Notes: generated from the sequence alone by a model not told the origin. DNA of 64,000 nucleotides from Candidatus Villigracilis vicinus (GCA_016721315.1 JADKIL010000006.1:1-64000); one strand, 5' to 3'; positions 55,191 to 64,000 are shown, counted from the stretch's first letter. Program-made: numbers and translations.

Positions 55191-56357
55191 ATGAAAAAAC
55201 ACCCTCACGTAACAAACCCATTCCTCCTAACCGCCATATGCTTCTTTGCCTTCTTCATTTTTGGCGTCACCGATAATCTCAAAGGCTCCACCCTGCCCGC
55301 CCTGATGGCGGAAATGAATATCAACTACGGCACGGGCGGCAATATCTTTTTCGGTGAATACATTGGCTTTCTCATTGCCACTCTCATAGCAGGCATCCTC
55401 GCCGACCGCTTTGGACTCAAACTGGTTATCGTACTAGCTGGAATATCGCTGGCGATCGGCGTTAGCGGCTACAGTTCGGCACAAACCGCCTTTTTACTTT
55501 CCAGTTCATTATTCATCGTAGGTTTGGGCTTGGGCGCATTCGAACTGGGACCCAACGCCGTTATCGTCAGCCTGTACCATGAGCAAAAAGGGCTATACCT
55601 TAACCTTATGTCTGTCATGCACGGACTCGGCTCCATGCTCGCCCCATTGTTCGCGGGGCTATTGATCAACATGGGCACCAGCTGGCGCACGGTATATCGC
55701 TGGGACCTGCTGCTGATCTTGATATTCATTCTCGCCAGTGTATTCGTGCGCTTTCCAAAATCAGAAGAAAAAAACGCCCTCAATTTCAGCGGCATTACCA
55801 AGATCGCATTCAAACACCAATTACCTTATTTTTATGCAGCGATGCTCTTTTATGTGGCATCCGAGATCGGTCTGGCATCCTGGTTGGTGGTGTATCTACA
55901 AGACGAGCGCAATTTAAGTACGGTAACGAGCAACAATTATCTGGCGCTATTTTTTGGGTTACTTATGACAGGAAGGCTGCTTGGAAGTTTCATCGTCAAA
56001 CGCCTTGGGTATCTTCGTGCAACTCTGATCGTATCCATTCTGGCTGTGTTAAGCATGGCGCTTGGCATCTTTACCAATAGCGTATTCCTGCCGCTCACCG
56101 GCTTGTTCTTTTCGATCATCTTCCCCACGCTAACCGCGGCCGCATCAGACGCAACACATGAAAACGTTAACACCATTCTTGGCGTGTTATTTACCTTCTC
56201 CGGTTTGGGTGGTGTAGTCGGTCCATGGCTGGTTGCATGGAGCAGTCAATATTTTGGCTTGCAGGTTGGCTTCATTGCCATCCTGCTGCTAACCGTCCTG
56301 ACATCTCTATTTATTTTCATACTCAACCAAAGGAGTACGTATGAATCAAATTCTTAA
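55191..56357 (+). CDS. MFS transporter, FucP-like sugar permease family
   Basis: 388 residues from the ATG at 55191 (a TTG three codons earlier is possible). Twelve helices. The first part has FGVTDNLKGSTLPALMAEMN and a GLGLGAFELGPNAVIVSLY helix. The middle loop (RFPKSEEKNALNFSGITKIA) splits the two halves. Layout and motifs resemble FucP/sugar-proton symporters and their relatives. Sugar identity is inference from context. Its end overlaps the next gene by 17 bases, so both are in one transcript. Confidence 0.8.
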   Translation: MKKHPHVTNPFLLTAICFFAFFIFGVTDNLKGSTLPALMAEMNINYGTGGNIFFGEYIGFLIATLIAGILADRFGLKLVIVLAGISLAIGVSGYSSAQTAFLLSSSLFIVGLGLGAFELGPNAVIVSLYHEQKGLYLNLMSVMHGLGSMLAPLFAGLLINMGTSWRTVYRWDLLLILIFILASVFVRFPKSEEKNALNFSGITKIAFKHQLPYFYAAMLFYVASEIGLASWLVVYLQDERNLSTVTSNNYLALFFGLLMTGRLLGSFIVKRLGYLRATLIVSILAVLSMALGIFTNSVFLPLTGLFFSIIFPTLTAAASDATHENVNTILGVLFTFSGLGGVVGPWLVAWSSQYFGLQVGFIAILLLTVLTSLFIFILNQRSTYESNS

Positions 56358-57324
56358 CTGGGGATTGCTCTCCACTGCGAAGATCAACCGAGCTTTGATC
56401 AAACCCCTGCGCGCATCCAAACGGACCCGGTTACTGGGTGTCGCTTCGCGAAGCCGTTCCGCCGCCGATGCCTACGCCAGTGAATGGGACATTCCGCGCG
56501 CATACGAAAGTTACGAAGCCATGCTCGCCGACCCTGAGATCGATGTGGTTTACAACCCATTACCCAATCACCTGCATGCAGAGTGGACGGTCAAAGCGCT
56601 GCGAGCCGGCAAACATGTCCTATGCGAGAAACCGCTTGCTCTCACCCTCGCCGAAGTGGACGCAATGATCTCCGCCTCAAACGAAACGGGCAAGATCGTG
56701 GCGGAAGCCTTTATGTATATACACCATGCCCAAACCTTAAAGGTAAAAGAGTTAGTGGATGGTGGAATAATAGGTAGACTGCAACTCATCAAAAGTGCTT
56801 TTACATTCACTCTTACACGCGAAGGGAATTACCGCTTTATCAAGGAATATGGTGGCGGCAGCTTATGGGATGTAGGGTGTTACCCCATCTCGTTTGCGCG
56901 AATGCTTGTCGGGGCAGAACCGGCTGAAGTGTTTGGCTGGCAGGTTCCGGGTCCGGGTGGAAGCGATGATTCTTTCTACGGGCAGCTTCACTTTGCCAAT
57001 AATGTCTATGCGCAGTTTGATTGCGGGTTCAGTTCCCCTTTCCGCTCGTACATGGAAATTATTGGCACGGAAGGTATCATCAATATCCCCGCCCCTTTCA
57101 AGCCGGGATTAAAAAACGAGATTTACATCACAAAAGAGGGCGAACAGAAAACCTTAAAAATAAAGGGGCAGGAACTCTATCTTGGCGAAGTTGAAGATCT
57201 TTGCGACGCTATTCAGGTTGGTAAAACTCCGCGGGTTTCACTTACTGATAGCCGCGGCACCATTGCGACGATTTTGAAGTTATACGAGTCTGCGCAATAT
57301 GGAAAACCCCTCACAATTCGATAG
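56341..57324 (+). CDS. Gfo/Idh/MocA-family oxidoreductase
   Basis: 327 residues. N-terminal Rossmann domain (NWGLLSTAKINRALIKPL), then DVVYNPLPNHLHAEWTVKAL, and the conserved AGKHVLCEKPLAL with the catalytic-region Lys (EKP). The C-terminal dimerisation domain has GGGSLWDVGCYPISFARMLV. These NAD(P)-dependent enzymes oxidise or reduce sugars, inositols or their derivatives. The ABC transporters and MFS protein around it suggest a sugar as substrate. Overlaps the MFS gene by 17 bases. Confidence 0.93.
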   Translation: MNQILNWGLLSTAKINRALIKPLRASKRTRLLGVASRSRSAADAYASEWDIPRAYESYEAMLADPEIDVVYNPLPNHLHAEWTVKALRAGKHVLCEKPLALTLAEVDAMISASNETGKIVAEAFMYIHHAQTLKVKELVDGGIIGRLQLIKSAFTFTLTREGNYRFIKEYGGGSLWDVGCYPISFARMLVGAEPAEVFGWQVPGPGGSDDSFYGQLHFANNVYAQFDCGFSSPFRSYMEIIGTEGIINIPAPFKPGLKNEIYITKEGEQKTLKIKGQELYLGEVEDLCDAIQVGKTPRVSLTDSRGTIATILKLYESAQYGKPLTIR

Positions 57325-57429
57325 ACTTTGTTTAACCCCGCAACTAAATCGAGGGCAAAAATCATAGGGCAAAAGCCTCCACCTGATTATAATAAAGCCA
57401 CTATATTCTTTCAGATTGGAGGCAATACC

Positions 57430-58530
57430 ATGTCAAGTGTAACGTACAACAATGTAATCAAAAGCTTCGGTGACGTCAGCGTCATCAAGCAACTCAACTT
57501 CAAAGTTGAGGATAAGGAATTTCTCGTTCTCGTAGGACCATCCGGGTGCGGTAAAACAACCGCTCTGCGTATGTTGGCAGGATTGGAAGAGATCACCGCA
57601 GGTGACATCATGATCGGCGATCGTGTAGTGAACGATGTTGCTCCGAAGGATCGCGACATTGCCATGGTATTCCAATCATATGCGTTGTATCCGCACATGT
57701 CGGTGTACGACAACATGGCGTTTGGATTGAAACTTCGCAAGACGCCAAAAGATGAAATCAAGAAACGCGTGAACGAAGCGGCGGAAATTCTCGACATCAC
57801 CCACCTCCTTGACCGCAAACCCCGCCAGCTTTCTGGTGGTCAGCGCCAGCGTGTGGCGGTTGGGCGTGCCATCGTCCGTGAACCGAAGGTCTTCCTCTTC
57901 GACGAACCGCTTTCCAACCTTGATGCAAAATTACGCGTGCAGATGCGTGCCGAAATCAGCAAGTTGCACCAGCGCCTGCAAACCACATTTATTTACGTAA
58001 CCCATGACCAGACCGAAGCCATGACCATGGCTTCTCGTATTGCGGTCATGAACAAGGGCATTCTCCAGCAATTGGACACCCCGCAGGCGTTGTACGACCG
58101 CCCTTCCAATCTGTTCGTTGCCGGGTTCATCGGTTCCCCCTCCATGAACTTCTTCCCCGCAAAGATTTCCGTCAACGGCGGCAAGGTGACCGTTGATATG
58201 GAAAACTTCAAAGTCCAGGTGCCGGACGCGCTTGCCGCACCGTACAAGAACATGGATGGCAAGAAGGTTGTTTTCGGCATCCGCCCGGAAAATATCCACG
58301 ATCCTGAATTTGCCCCCGTGAATATTCATGGCGAAAAAGTTTCAGCCAAGGTAGACGTGACTGAACTGATGGGCAATGAAACATTCCTTTATCTCGTCAG
58401 CGGCAAGAACACCTTTATTGCTCGTGTGGATCCGCGCTCGCAAAAACGTGTTGGCGATGAAGTGCAGGTGATTTTTGATATGGACAAACTCCACATCTTC
58501 GATGTGGAAACTGAAGAGGCAGTTCGATAA
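57430..58530 (+). CDS. Carbohydrate ABC transporter ATPase (MalK/UgpC type)
   Basis: 366 residues from the ATG at 57430, with GGAGG nine bases upstream. Single ABC domain: VGPSGCGKTTALRML near residues 37-50, Q-loop in VFQSYALYPHMSVYDNMAFG, signature LSGGQRQRVAVGRAIV, Walker B VFLFDEPLSNLDAKLR. A C-terminal TOBE-type regulatory domain (about 240-366) has FGIRPENIHDPEF. It would power the MalF/MalG-like permeases at 60.1-62.5 kb. Such ATPases are often shared by several CUT1 transporters. Confidence 0.94.
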   Translation: MSSVTYNNVIKSFGDVSVIKQLNFKVEDKEFLVLVGPSGCGKTTALRMLAGLEEITAGDIMIGDRVVNDVAPKDRDIAMVFQSYALYPHMSVYDNMAFGLKLRKTPKDEIKKRVNEAAEILDITHLLDRKPRQLSGGQRQRVAVGRAIVREPKVFLFDEPLSNLDAKLRVQMRAEISKLHQRLQTTFIYVTHDQTEAMTMASRIAVMNKGILQQLDTPQALYDRPSNLFVAGFIGSPSMNFFPAKISVNGGKVTVDMENFKVQVPDALAAPYKNMDGKKVVFGIRPENIHDPEFAPVNIHGEKVSAKVDVTELMGNETFLYLVSGKNTFIARVDPRSQKRVGDEVQVIFDMDKLHIFDVETEEAVR

Positions 58531-58540
58531 TTACATCAAA

Positions 58541-58599
58541 GGAGGTGGTTGCCACGCTGTAAATGCTCAGTTGCGTACGTCCTAATGGAAAATTTCTAA
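58541..58599 (+). promoter_or_regulatory. Extended Shine-Dalgarno-like sequence, possible tiny ORF
   Basis: AAAGGAGGTGGTTGCC follows the MalK-type gene. A TTG at 58549 opens a 16-codon frame ending at 58599, and an ATG at 58563 opens a 15-codon frame. The next gene's ATG at 58634 has its own AAGGAG. A leader peptide is possible but unsupported. Confidence 0.3.
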
Positions 58600-58633
58600 A
58601 CGATTTCTAAAATATTTCAAGGAGAATTAGAGA

Positions 58634-59929
58634 ATGAAAAAGCACTTGCTCGTGTTACTGAGCTTACTGGTGGTCGCCTCCATGGCTCTCGCTGCCTGTG
58701 GCGCCCCCGCTGAAGAAGTCCCCGCCACCGAAGCTGCTGCAACTGAAGCCGCCACCGAAGTTGCAACTGAAGCCCCCGCCGAACCCGTTACCATTACTTT
58801 CTGGGAACAGGAAGGCGAAGAAGTGGATGTCTTCATCGATCAGTTGATCGCCGACTTCCAGGCTGCGAACCCGAACATCACCGTTGAGCGCACTCACTAT
58901 GAGAACGAAGCTCTTCGTGACCAGTTCCAGACCGCTTCTTTGGCTGAAGCCGCCCCGGATGTTGTTCGCGTACCTAGCGATTTCGCCGGTCCTTTCAGCA
59001 CCCTTCAGATCGTTGCCCCGGTCGATCAGCTCTTCGATCAGGCATTCCTCGATCAGTCTTTTGAAGGCGCTCTCGAAAACAGCAAAGTTGCCGGTACTTA
59101 TTGGGGTATCCCCGATGGCTATGGCAATCACCTGATGTTGATTTACAACAAGTCCTTGATCGCTGAGCCCCCCGCCACCTTCGAAGACCTCATTGCCACC
59201 GCCAAAGAACTCACCACCGGTGATGTTCAGGGCTTCGCCTACAACCTCAATGAACCCTATTGGGGCGCTGGCTTCTACGGTTCATTTGGTGGCTGGCCTC
59301 TTGATGCCGAAGATAAACCTCAGTTCAACAACCAGGCATTCATTGACTACCTGACCTTCGTTGCCGCGCTCAAGACCGACGGCGTTGTCCCTCAGGAATG
59401 TGATTATGCCTGCGCAGACGCCATGATGAAGGAAGGCAAAGCCGCCATGATCATCAATGGTGACTGGTCCCTCGGCGAATACCAGACCGCTCTCGGTGAA
59501 AACTTCGGCGTTGCCCCCGTGCCCAGCATCAATGGCAATGCTTATACCGAAATGACCGGTAACAAGGCGTTCATGTTCTCAACCGCCGTGCTTGACGATG
59601 CTGCCAAGAAGGATGCTGTTGTCAAGTTCGTGACCTTCATGACCTCGGCAGAAGTGCAGAAGCGCTGGTTGGATGAATTCAAGCGCCTGCCCTCCAACAA
59701 GGAAGTTGCCAACGATCCCGCGATCTCCAGCGACCCGATCCTGGTTGCCTCCATGGCTGCTCTTTCGAACGGACGCGGACAACCTGCCGCTCCCCAGATG
59801 CGCTGCGCATGGGATGCCTGGCGCCCGAACCTCGAAGGTGTAATGGCTGGAACACTTACTCCTGAAGATGCCGCCGCCGCTGCTCAAGAAGCTGCTGACG
59901 CCTGCGTTGCCACCCTTGGCACCAACTAA
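58634..59929 (+). CDS. Carbohydrate-binding lipoprotein (MalE-like, CUT1)
   Basis: 431 residues. Lipobox VASMALAACGA (Cys22), then a short Glu/Ala/Thr linker (about 25-54). The family 1 binding-protein fold includes VTITFWEQEGEEVDVFIDQL, AAPDVVRVPSDFAGPFS, GTYWGIPDGYGNHLMLIYNK, AMIINGDWSLGEYQ and a C-terminal QMRCAWDAWRPNLEGVMAG segment. Mature protein begins at the linker and stays on the outer face of the membrane. Substrate likely an oligosaccharide such as maltodextrin, given the GH13 gene downstream. Confidence 0.92.
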   Translation: MKKHLLVLLSLLVVASMALAACGAPAEEVPATEAAATEAATEVATEAPAEPVTITFWEQEGEEVDVFIDQLIADFQAANPNITVERTHYENEALRDQFQTASLAEAAPDVVRVPSDFAGPFSTLQIVAPVDQLFDQAFLDQSFEGALENSKVAGTYWGIPDGYGNHLMLIYNKSLIAEPPATFEDLIATAKELTTGDVQGFAYNLNEPYWGAGFYGSFGGWPLDAEDKPQFNNQAFIDYLTFVAALKTDGVVPQECDYACADAMMKEGKAAMIINGDWSLGEYQTALGENFGVAPVPSINGNAYTEMTGNKAFMFSTAVLDDAAKKDAVVKFVTFMTSAEVQKRWLDEFKRLPSNKEVANDPAISSDPILVASMAALSNGRGQPAAPQMRCAWDAWRPNLEGVMAGTLTPEDAAAAAQEAADACVATLGTN

Positions 59930-59947
59930 TTAGATCCAAGCTTGAAC

Positions 59948-59981
59948 CAAAGATGGGGAGCGGTACCGCTCCCCATCTTTG
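59948..59981 (+). terminator. Palindromic terminator or attenuator after the MalE-like gene
   Basis: CAAAGATGGGGAGCGGT and its exact complement. Could partly stop transcription so that the binding protein exceeds the permeases. Confidence 0.7.
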
Positions 59982-60059
59982 TATAAAACCCTACTTTCTA
60001 ATTGCTAAGATATCGGGTATGTATTTTTTCACCTGCGAATGAGGGACCCAGAGGCTAAC

Positions 60060-61562
60060 ATGGAAAACGAAAATTTCTTAAAACGAAACCTCCCAACTAT
60101 CCTATGGATAGCAGCTTTTGCATCAATATATTATGTTTTTTCTTCGTTGATCTCGCCATTTTCCGATGGGATTACCCTAAACACTACCATTATCCTAGAC
60201 CGGCTGAAGGAAATAGGGAGTTTTCTGTTCGGCATTTTGGGCGGTCTTGCAATCATCGAAATTTATTTTTACCAGATCTTTTTCAGCGAACCTGTAAATC
60301 GAACGACAGCAATTATCACACGTACGATTCAAGCAGCTATGGGTTTTCTAACCCTGATTGTCATTCTTTATTTTTTCAACCTCACCGACCTTATCAAACT
60401 TGGAGATGGGTCTGTAAGCAAGTTTATTAGCGGACCCTTTGAGTGGTTAAGCAACCTGCAAAAATCGCTGATCGAAGCAAAAGTTGCGACTAAAGATTCG
60501 GCAGGCATGATCGCCGGGATTATTGCCGGGCTCGGATTTCTAGTTCTGTTCGGTGTGATCCAGCTCACCAGCAAGCCGCGAAACAGCCGTGTTGGACTCG
60601 CTTATCTGCTTATTCTCCCGGCATTGATTGGCGTCCTCTTTTTGATCGTGTACCCGTTTCTTTTTGAGATCAAACTTGCGTTTTCAAATGCATCACTTGG
60701 TACGCAGGCAACAAAAAATGCAGAATATGGTCTTATATATGGCTGGGAAAACTTAAAAACGCTCTTTACCGGACCTGTGGCAAAAGACGCGAAGTTTTTC
60801 GAGGTTTTTTGGCGCACAATTTTGTGGACCGGGATCAATGTGACCTTTCATGTTCTAGGCGGAATGGGGCTGGCCATATTACTCAATCGCCCACTCAAGT
60901 TCAAAGGCATCTACCGCACTTTACTGGTCATCCCCTGGGCTATGCCTGCCACGATCGCCGCAATGGCTCTGCGAAATGAATTTGACAATCAATACGGATT
61001 GTTCAACATTCTATTAGGAAATCTCAACACATGGCTGACGGCAGTTAGTCTCAATACTGAAAATATTATAGGTATCGGAAATACCTTTGCATGGCTGGCA
61101 GCGACCATTGGACCTGTCAGTTGGAAACAGGATCCATTTTGGGCATTTGTTTCCATCCTTATCGCGAATATCTGGCTTGGCATCCCTTTCATGTCCGTCA
61201 TCATTCTTGGCGGCTTGCAAAGTATTTCGCAGGAATATTATGAAGCCGCCGAAATTGACGGAGCCTCACGTTGGCAGCAATTTAGGAACATTACCCTGCC
61301 GCTTTTGCGCCCAGTGCTCACCCCAGCCATTATCCTTGGTGTAGTCTGGACCTTCAATAAGTTCGATATCATTTACCTGATTACCCAGGGAGGACCTCAG
61401 GAAAAAACGGATATTCTTGTATCCTCCATGTATAAGGCGGCGTTCCAGTTTTACAGATACGGTTTTACTGCCATGTTCGCACTTGTCATTTTCGCCATCT
61501 TGTTCGCTTTCACCCTTTTCTATCTCAGGGTCAGCGATGGGCTTAAGTCCGCATCAGAATAA
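60060..61562 (+). CDS. MalF-like sugar permease with N-terminal membrane extension
   Basis: 500 residues from the ATG at 60060 (GAGG upstream). Residues 1-180 hold about four extra helices before the usual start at LAYLLILPALIGVLFLIVYP. The EAA loop, which contacts the ATPase, is YYEAAEIDGASRWQQFRNIT. The long N-terminal part and large loop recall E. coli MalF, which also has extra helices. Next gene starts 12 bases later. Confidence 0.92.
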   Translation: MENENFLKRNLPTILWIAAFASIYYVFSSLISPFSDGITLNTTIILDRLKEIGSFLFGILGGLAIIEIYFYQIFFSEPVNRTTAIITRTIQAAMGFLTLIVILYFFNLTDLIKLGDGSVSKFISGPFEWLSNLQKSLIEAKVATKDSAGMIAGIIAGLGFLVLFGVIQLTSKPRNSRVGLAYLLILPALIGVLFLIVYPFLFEIKLAFSNASLGTQATKNAEYGLIYGWENLKTLFTGPVAKDAKFFEVFWRTILWTGINVTFHVLGGMGLAILLNRPLKFKGIYRTLLVIPWAMPATIAAMALRNEFDNQYGLFNILLGNLNTWLTAVSLNTENIIGIGNTFAWLAATIGPVSWKQDPFWAFVSILIANIWLGIPFMSVIILGGLQSISQEYYEAAEIDGASRWQQFRNITLPLLRPVLTPAIILGVVWTFNKFDIIYLITQGGPQEKTDILVSSMYKAAFQFYRYGFTAMFALVIFAILFAFTLFYLRVSDGLKSASE

Positions 61563-61574
61563 GGATCAATTATC

Positions 61575-62477
61575 ATGTCCTCAAACCCCATTACTCGCTT
61601 CTATCGTTGGTTTTTCTTCCGCTCCCGCGGCGACAGCCCATTTAAAACTTTGATGATCCATGCCGCATTGATCGCTTCTTGCGTCATCGCTGTCTACCCT
61701 GCTTTGCGCGTTATCACCATATCCCTGCGCCCTGACGATTCACTGCTCACAACTGACTTACGAATCATTCCCGAAAATGCCACCCTGGATAATTACAAGG
61801 AAGTCCTTTTCGGAGCGCCGGAGAAAAACCGACAATCTGATTTCTTTCTGTGGATATGGAATTCTTTTTCAGTGGTTGCTGTCACTTCGATCATCAGCGT
61901 TATCCTTGCCGCGATCAGTGCCTACGCCTTTTCCCGCTTCAGGTTTCCCGGTCGCTCGGCTGGGTTGATATTCTTATTAACCACACAAATGATCCCGGCA
62001 GGCATGTTGCTGCTCCCTTTATTTATCATGATCGCCAAGTTGAAAATGATCAACACTTCACTGGGGCTCATAATTGCCTATGCAGTAACATCGGTCCCTC
62101 TCACGATCTGGACCCTCAAAGGGTACTATGACACGATCCCAGTCGACCTGGAAGAGGCTGCGCTGATTGACGGCGCAAGTCGCTTTACTGTTTTCACAAA
62201 CATTATCCTACCGCTTTCCACCCCCGCCCTCGCGATCGCATTTCTCTTCTCCTTCATGGGCGGTTGGAGTGAGTATCTTGTTGCCCGTGTTGTTTTACAG
62301 AAGAACGAAATCTACACCTGGCCGCTTGGTATTTTTACTTTTGCACAGCAATTCACTGTCTCGTGGGGGCAGTTTGCAGCAGCATCTGTTCTGATCGCAA
62401 TACCGGTCATGGCACTGTTCCTGTACTCCTCAAAGTGGTTGATCTCTGGATTAACGCTTGGAAGCGTGAAGGGATAA
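61575..62477 (+). CDS. MalG-like sugar permease
   Basis: 300 residues, six helices. EAA loop: LEEAALIDGASRFTVFTNII. N-terminal part VYPALRVITISLRPDDSL and the end SSKWLISGLTLGSVKG are the usual MalG boundaries. Pairs with the MalF-like protein. Confidence 0.94.
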   Translation: MSSNPITRFYRWFFFRSRGDSPFKTLMIHAALIASCVIAVYPALRVITISLRPDDSLLTTDLRIIPENATLDNYKEVLFGAPEKNRQSDFFLWIWNSFSVVAVTSIISVILAAISAYAFSRFRFPGRSAGLIFLLTTQMIPAGMLLLPLFIMIAKLKMINTSLGLIIAYAVTSVPLTIWTLKGYYDTIPVDLEEAALIDGASRFTVFTNIILPLSTPALAIAFLFSFMGGWSEYLVARVVLQKNEIYTWPLGIFTFAQQFTVSWGQFAAASVLIAIPVMALFLYSSKWLISGLTLGSVKG

Positions 62478-62497
62478 AAAAATCCGTACCCAACACT

Positions 62498-62523
62498 GGG
62501 CGGTCTTTTGACCGCCCTTTTTA
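62498..62523 (+). terminator. Terminator after the MalG-like gene
   Basis: GGGCGGTC, loop TTTT, GACCGCCC, then TTTTTAT. The GH13 gene begins 17 bases later, so it needs read-through or its own promoter. Confidence 0.85.
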
Positions 62524-62539
62524 TACCCCGAGTCTTTGA

Positions 62540-64000
62540 ATGTATCAAAAATTAATCAAATTATTTCTAACCATATCGATAATAATTGGATGCGTTCCCG
62601 CCTCTTCCTCAGCGGAAACGCATCCGGCGCCAACGATCACCACATCCTCCCAGGCTGGTACTGCCAACTGGTTGGGCAACACAGTTTTTTATGAAATCTT
62701 TGTGCGTTCCTTCTACGACTCGGACGGGAATGGAGTCGGAGACTTCAACGGAATCACAGCGAAACTCGACTATCTCAACGATGGCGACCCGCAAACAAAG
62801 ACCGATTTGGGCATTACCGGCATCTGGCTTATGCCCATCTTCCCCTCTCCTTCCTATCACGGGTATGATGTCACAGATTATTATGGCGTCAATCCACAAT
62901 ACGGAACAATGGACGACTTCAAGCGTCTTGTGGAAGAGGCACACAAACGGGATATCCATGTAGTCATCGACATGGTGCTTAACCACACCTCCGACCAACA
63001 CCCATGGTTCAAAGAAGCAAAAAAAGATATTAATTCGCCCTACAGGGATTGGTACATTTGGAGTGAAACGAACCCGGGTTACAAAGGTCCCTGGAGCCAG
63101 GATGTCTGGCACCCATCGCTCACAGGGTATTACTACGGTATTTTTGAAGCCTTCATGCCCGATCTGAATTACACCAACCCGGAAGTCACCGCAGAAATAC
63201 AAAAAATATATTCTTTCTGGCTCAATGATGTTGGCGTAGACGGATTTCGGCTGGATGCAGCAAAACATTTGATCGAAGAAAATGCAATCCAACAAAACAC
63301 CAATGCAACACATGAGTGGTATCAAAATATGTATCCTGCTTACAAAGAGATGAAGCCAGACTCTATGACCGTTGGCGAGCTATTTGGAGACAACATATCG
63401 GTAGCGTCTCGTTATGTGATCAAAAAGGAATTCGACCTCGTCTTCAATTTTCAACTTTCCAGCACGATCCTTCAGGCGGCGCAAACAGGGCGAGGCAAGA
63501 ATGTCACTCGGGTACTCGAAACCAGTAATGCATTTTTACCCGAATATCAATACGCGCCTTTCCTAACCAATCATGATCAAAACCGGGTGATGAGTCAATT
63601 GCAAAACGACACCCATAAAGCAAAGATCGCCGCTGCCATGATGTTGACCGCACCCGGTACGCCGTTTATTTATTACGGTGAAGAGATCGGCATGACAGGC
63701 GCAAAACCCGATGAAAATATCCGCCGTCCTCTGCAGTGGAGCAGCGATACAAATGCCGGTTTTACAACCGGACAGCCGTGGAGAACACCAGACTCTAACT
63801 TCAAAGAGGTCAATGTTGCCGGTCAAATAAACGACCCGGACTCTCTTCTTTCACTGTATCGCGATTTGGTACAACTTCGGGGAGCCCACTCTTCTTTGAG
63901 AACCGGTGATTATATTGTTCTAGATTGTAACAATCCGGCAGTTTATGCGGTGTTGCGTCACGATGACAGCGAAACCACCCTGGTGCTCATCAATCTGGAC
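62540..64000 (+). CDS. GH13 alpha-amylase-family lipoprotein, partial at right edge
   Basis: At least 487 codons, continuing past the window. Lipoprotein-type signal ISIIIGCVPAS (Cys18). The GH13 barrel is clear: VFYEIFVRSFYDSDGNGVGD, IHVVIDMVLNHTSDQHPWF, nucleophile Asp239 in GFRLDAAKH, acid/base Glu280 in VGELFGD, and Asp346 in NHDQ. GTPFIYYGEEIGMTG and RRPLQWSSD fit the maltogenic/trehalose-synthase-like subfamily. It probably cuts alpha-glucans outside the cell to feed the upstream MalEFGK-type importer. Confidence 0.93.
   Translation, partial: MYQKLIKLFLTISIIIGCVPASSSAETHPAPTITTSSQAGTANWLGNTVFYEIFVRSFYDSDGNGVGDFNGITAKLDYLNDGDPQTKTDLGITGIWLMPIFPSPSYHGYDVTDYYGVNPQYGTMDDFKRLVEEAHKRDIHVVIDMVLNHTSDQHPWFKEAKKDINSPYRDWYIWSETNPGYKGPWSQDVWHPSLTGYYYGIFEAFMPDLNYTNPEVTAEIQKIYSFWLNDVGVDGFRLDAAKHLIEENAIQQNTNATHEWYQNMYPAYKEMKPDSMTVGELFGDNISVASRYVIKKEFDLVFNFQLSSTILQAAQTGRGKNVTRVLETSNAFLPEYQYAPFLTNHDQNRVMSQLQNDTHKAKIAAAMMLTAPGTPFIYYGEEIGMTGAKPDENIRRPLQWSSDTNAGFTTGQPWRTPDSNFKEVNVAGQINDPDSLLSLYRDLVQLRGAHSSLRTGDYIVLDCNNPAVYAVLRHDDSETTLVLINLD

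Noticed and set aside
1..64000. CRISPR array
   Set aside because: I looked for short, evenly spaced direct repeats and saw none. The only long direct repeat is the chvE duplication.

Overview
The window looks like a chromosomal segment of a Chloroflexota bacterium, most likely class Anaerolineae. This is an inference from several features: a topoisomerase I with an N-terminal zinc ribbon, many Thr/Pro-rich lipoproteins, single-domain NBR1-Ig-like and roadblock proteins, and a large sugar-uptake island with ChvE/GguAB and MalEFG-type ABC transporters. No 16S rRNA or phylogenetic marker set is present to prove it.

Layout. 1-5172: a type I restriction-modification locus on the minus strand (hsdR, a DUF3800 remnant, hsdM), broken by many frameshifts. 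5.2-9.4 kb: an accessory stretch with a metallo-beta-lactamase-fold hydrolase and three secreted or membrane proteins of unknown function. Two of these three are frameshifted, and each of those two is followed by a copy of a 33-bp element resembling an integron attC site. 9.9-20.6 kb: an XPD-like helicase with a nuclease domain, Tex, tRNA-Leu(UAA), a dGTPase-like HD hydrolase, GreA and topoisomerase I. 20.7-25.6 kb: a minus-strand operon-like run ffh-rpsP-khpA-rimM-dprA-manC. 25.8-31.6 kb: an MFS protein, a channel-like membrane protein, a thioredoxin-like lipoprotein with an in-frame UGA at its redox centre, a P5C dehydrogenase-like enzyme with a histone-H1-like tail, and a bacteriohemerythrin. 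31.6-48.6 kb: housekeeping genes (uvrB, mfd, pth, pyrG, plsC, eno) mixed with membrane proteins, lipoproteins and a TIR-domain protein. 48.8-64 kb: a plus-strand carbohydrate island with a ROK regulator, an internally duplicated ChvE, GguA, GguB, an MFS sugar transporter, a Gfo/Idh/MocA oxidoreductase, a MalK/UgpC ATPase, MalE-, MalF- and MalG-like proteins, and a GH13 lipoprotein running off the right edge.

The most notable observation is at 28468-28992 (minus). A thioredoxin-fold lipoprotein has UGA exactly where the first cysteine of the CxxC motif belongs, giving U-S-T-C. A hairpin follows whose stem, loop and spacing fit the bacterial SECIS model, so this is a strong selenoprotein candidate. 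Other points of interest are the two ~93% identical substrate-binding domains fused in one ChvE, the Lys/Ala tail on the aldehyde dehydrogenase, the attC-like elements, and a one-base deletion in enolase.

Quality caution: the breaks I could resolve (enolase and two genes at 6.4-8.6 kb) fit single-base deletions, three of the four in or beside a homopolymer. Damage is densest towards the left edge. Long-read or low-coverage error is therefore a serious alternative to real pseudogenes.
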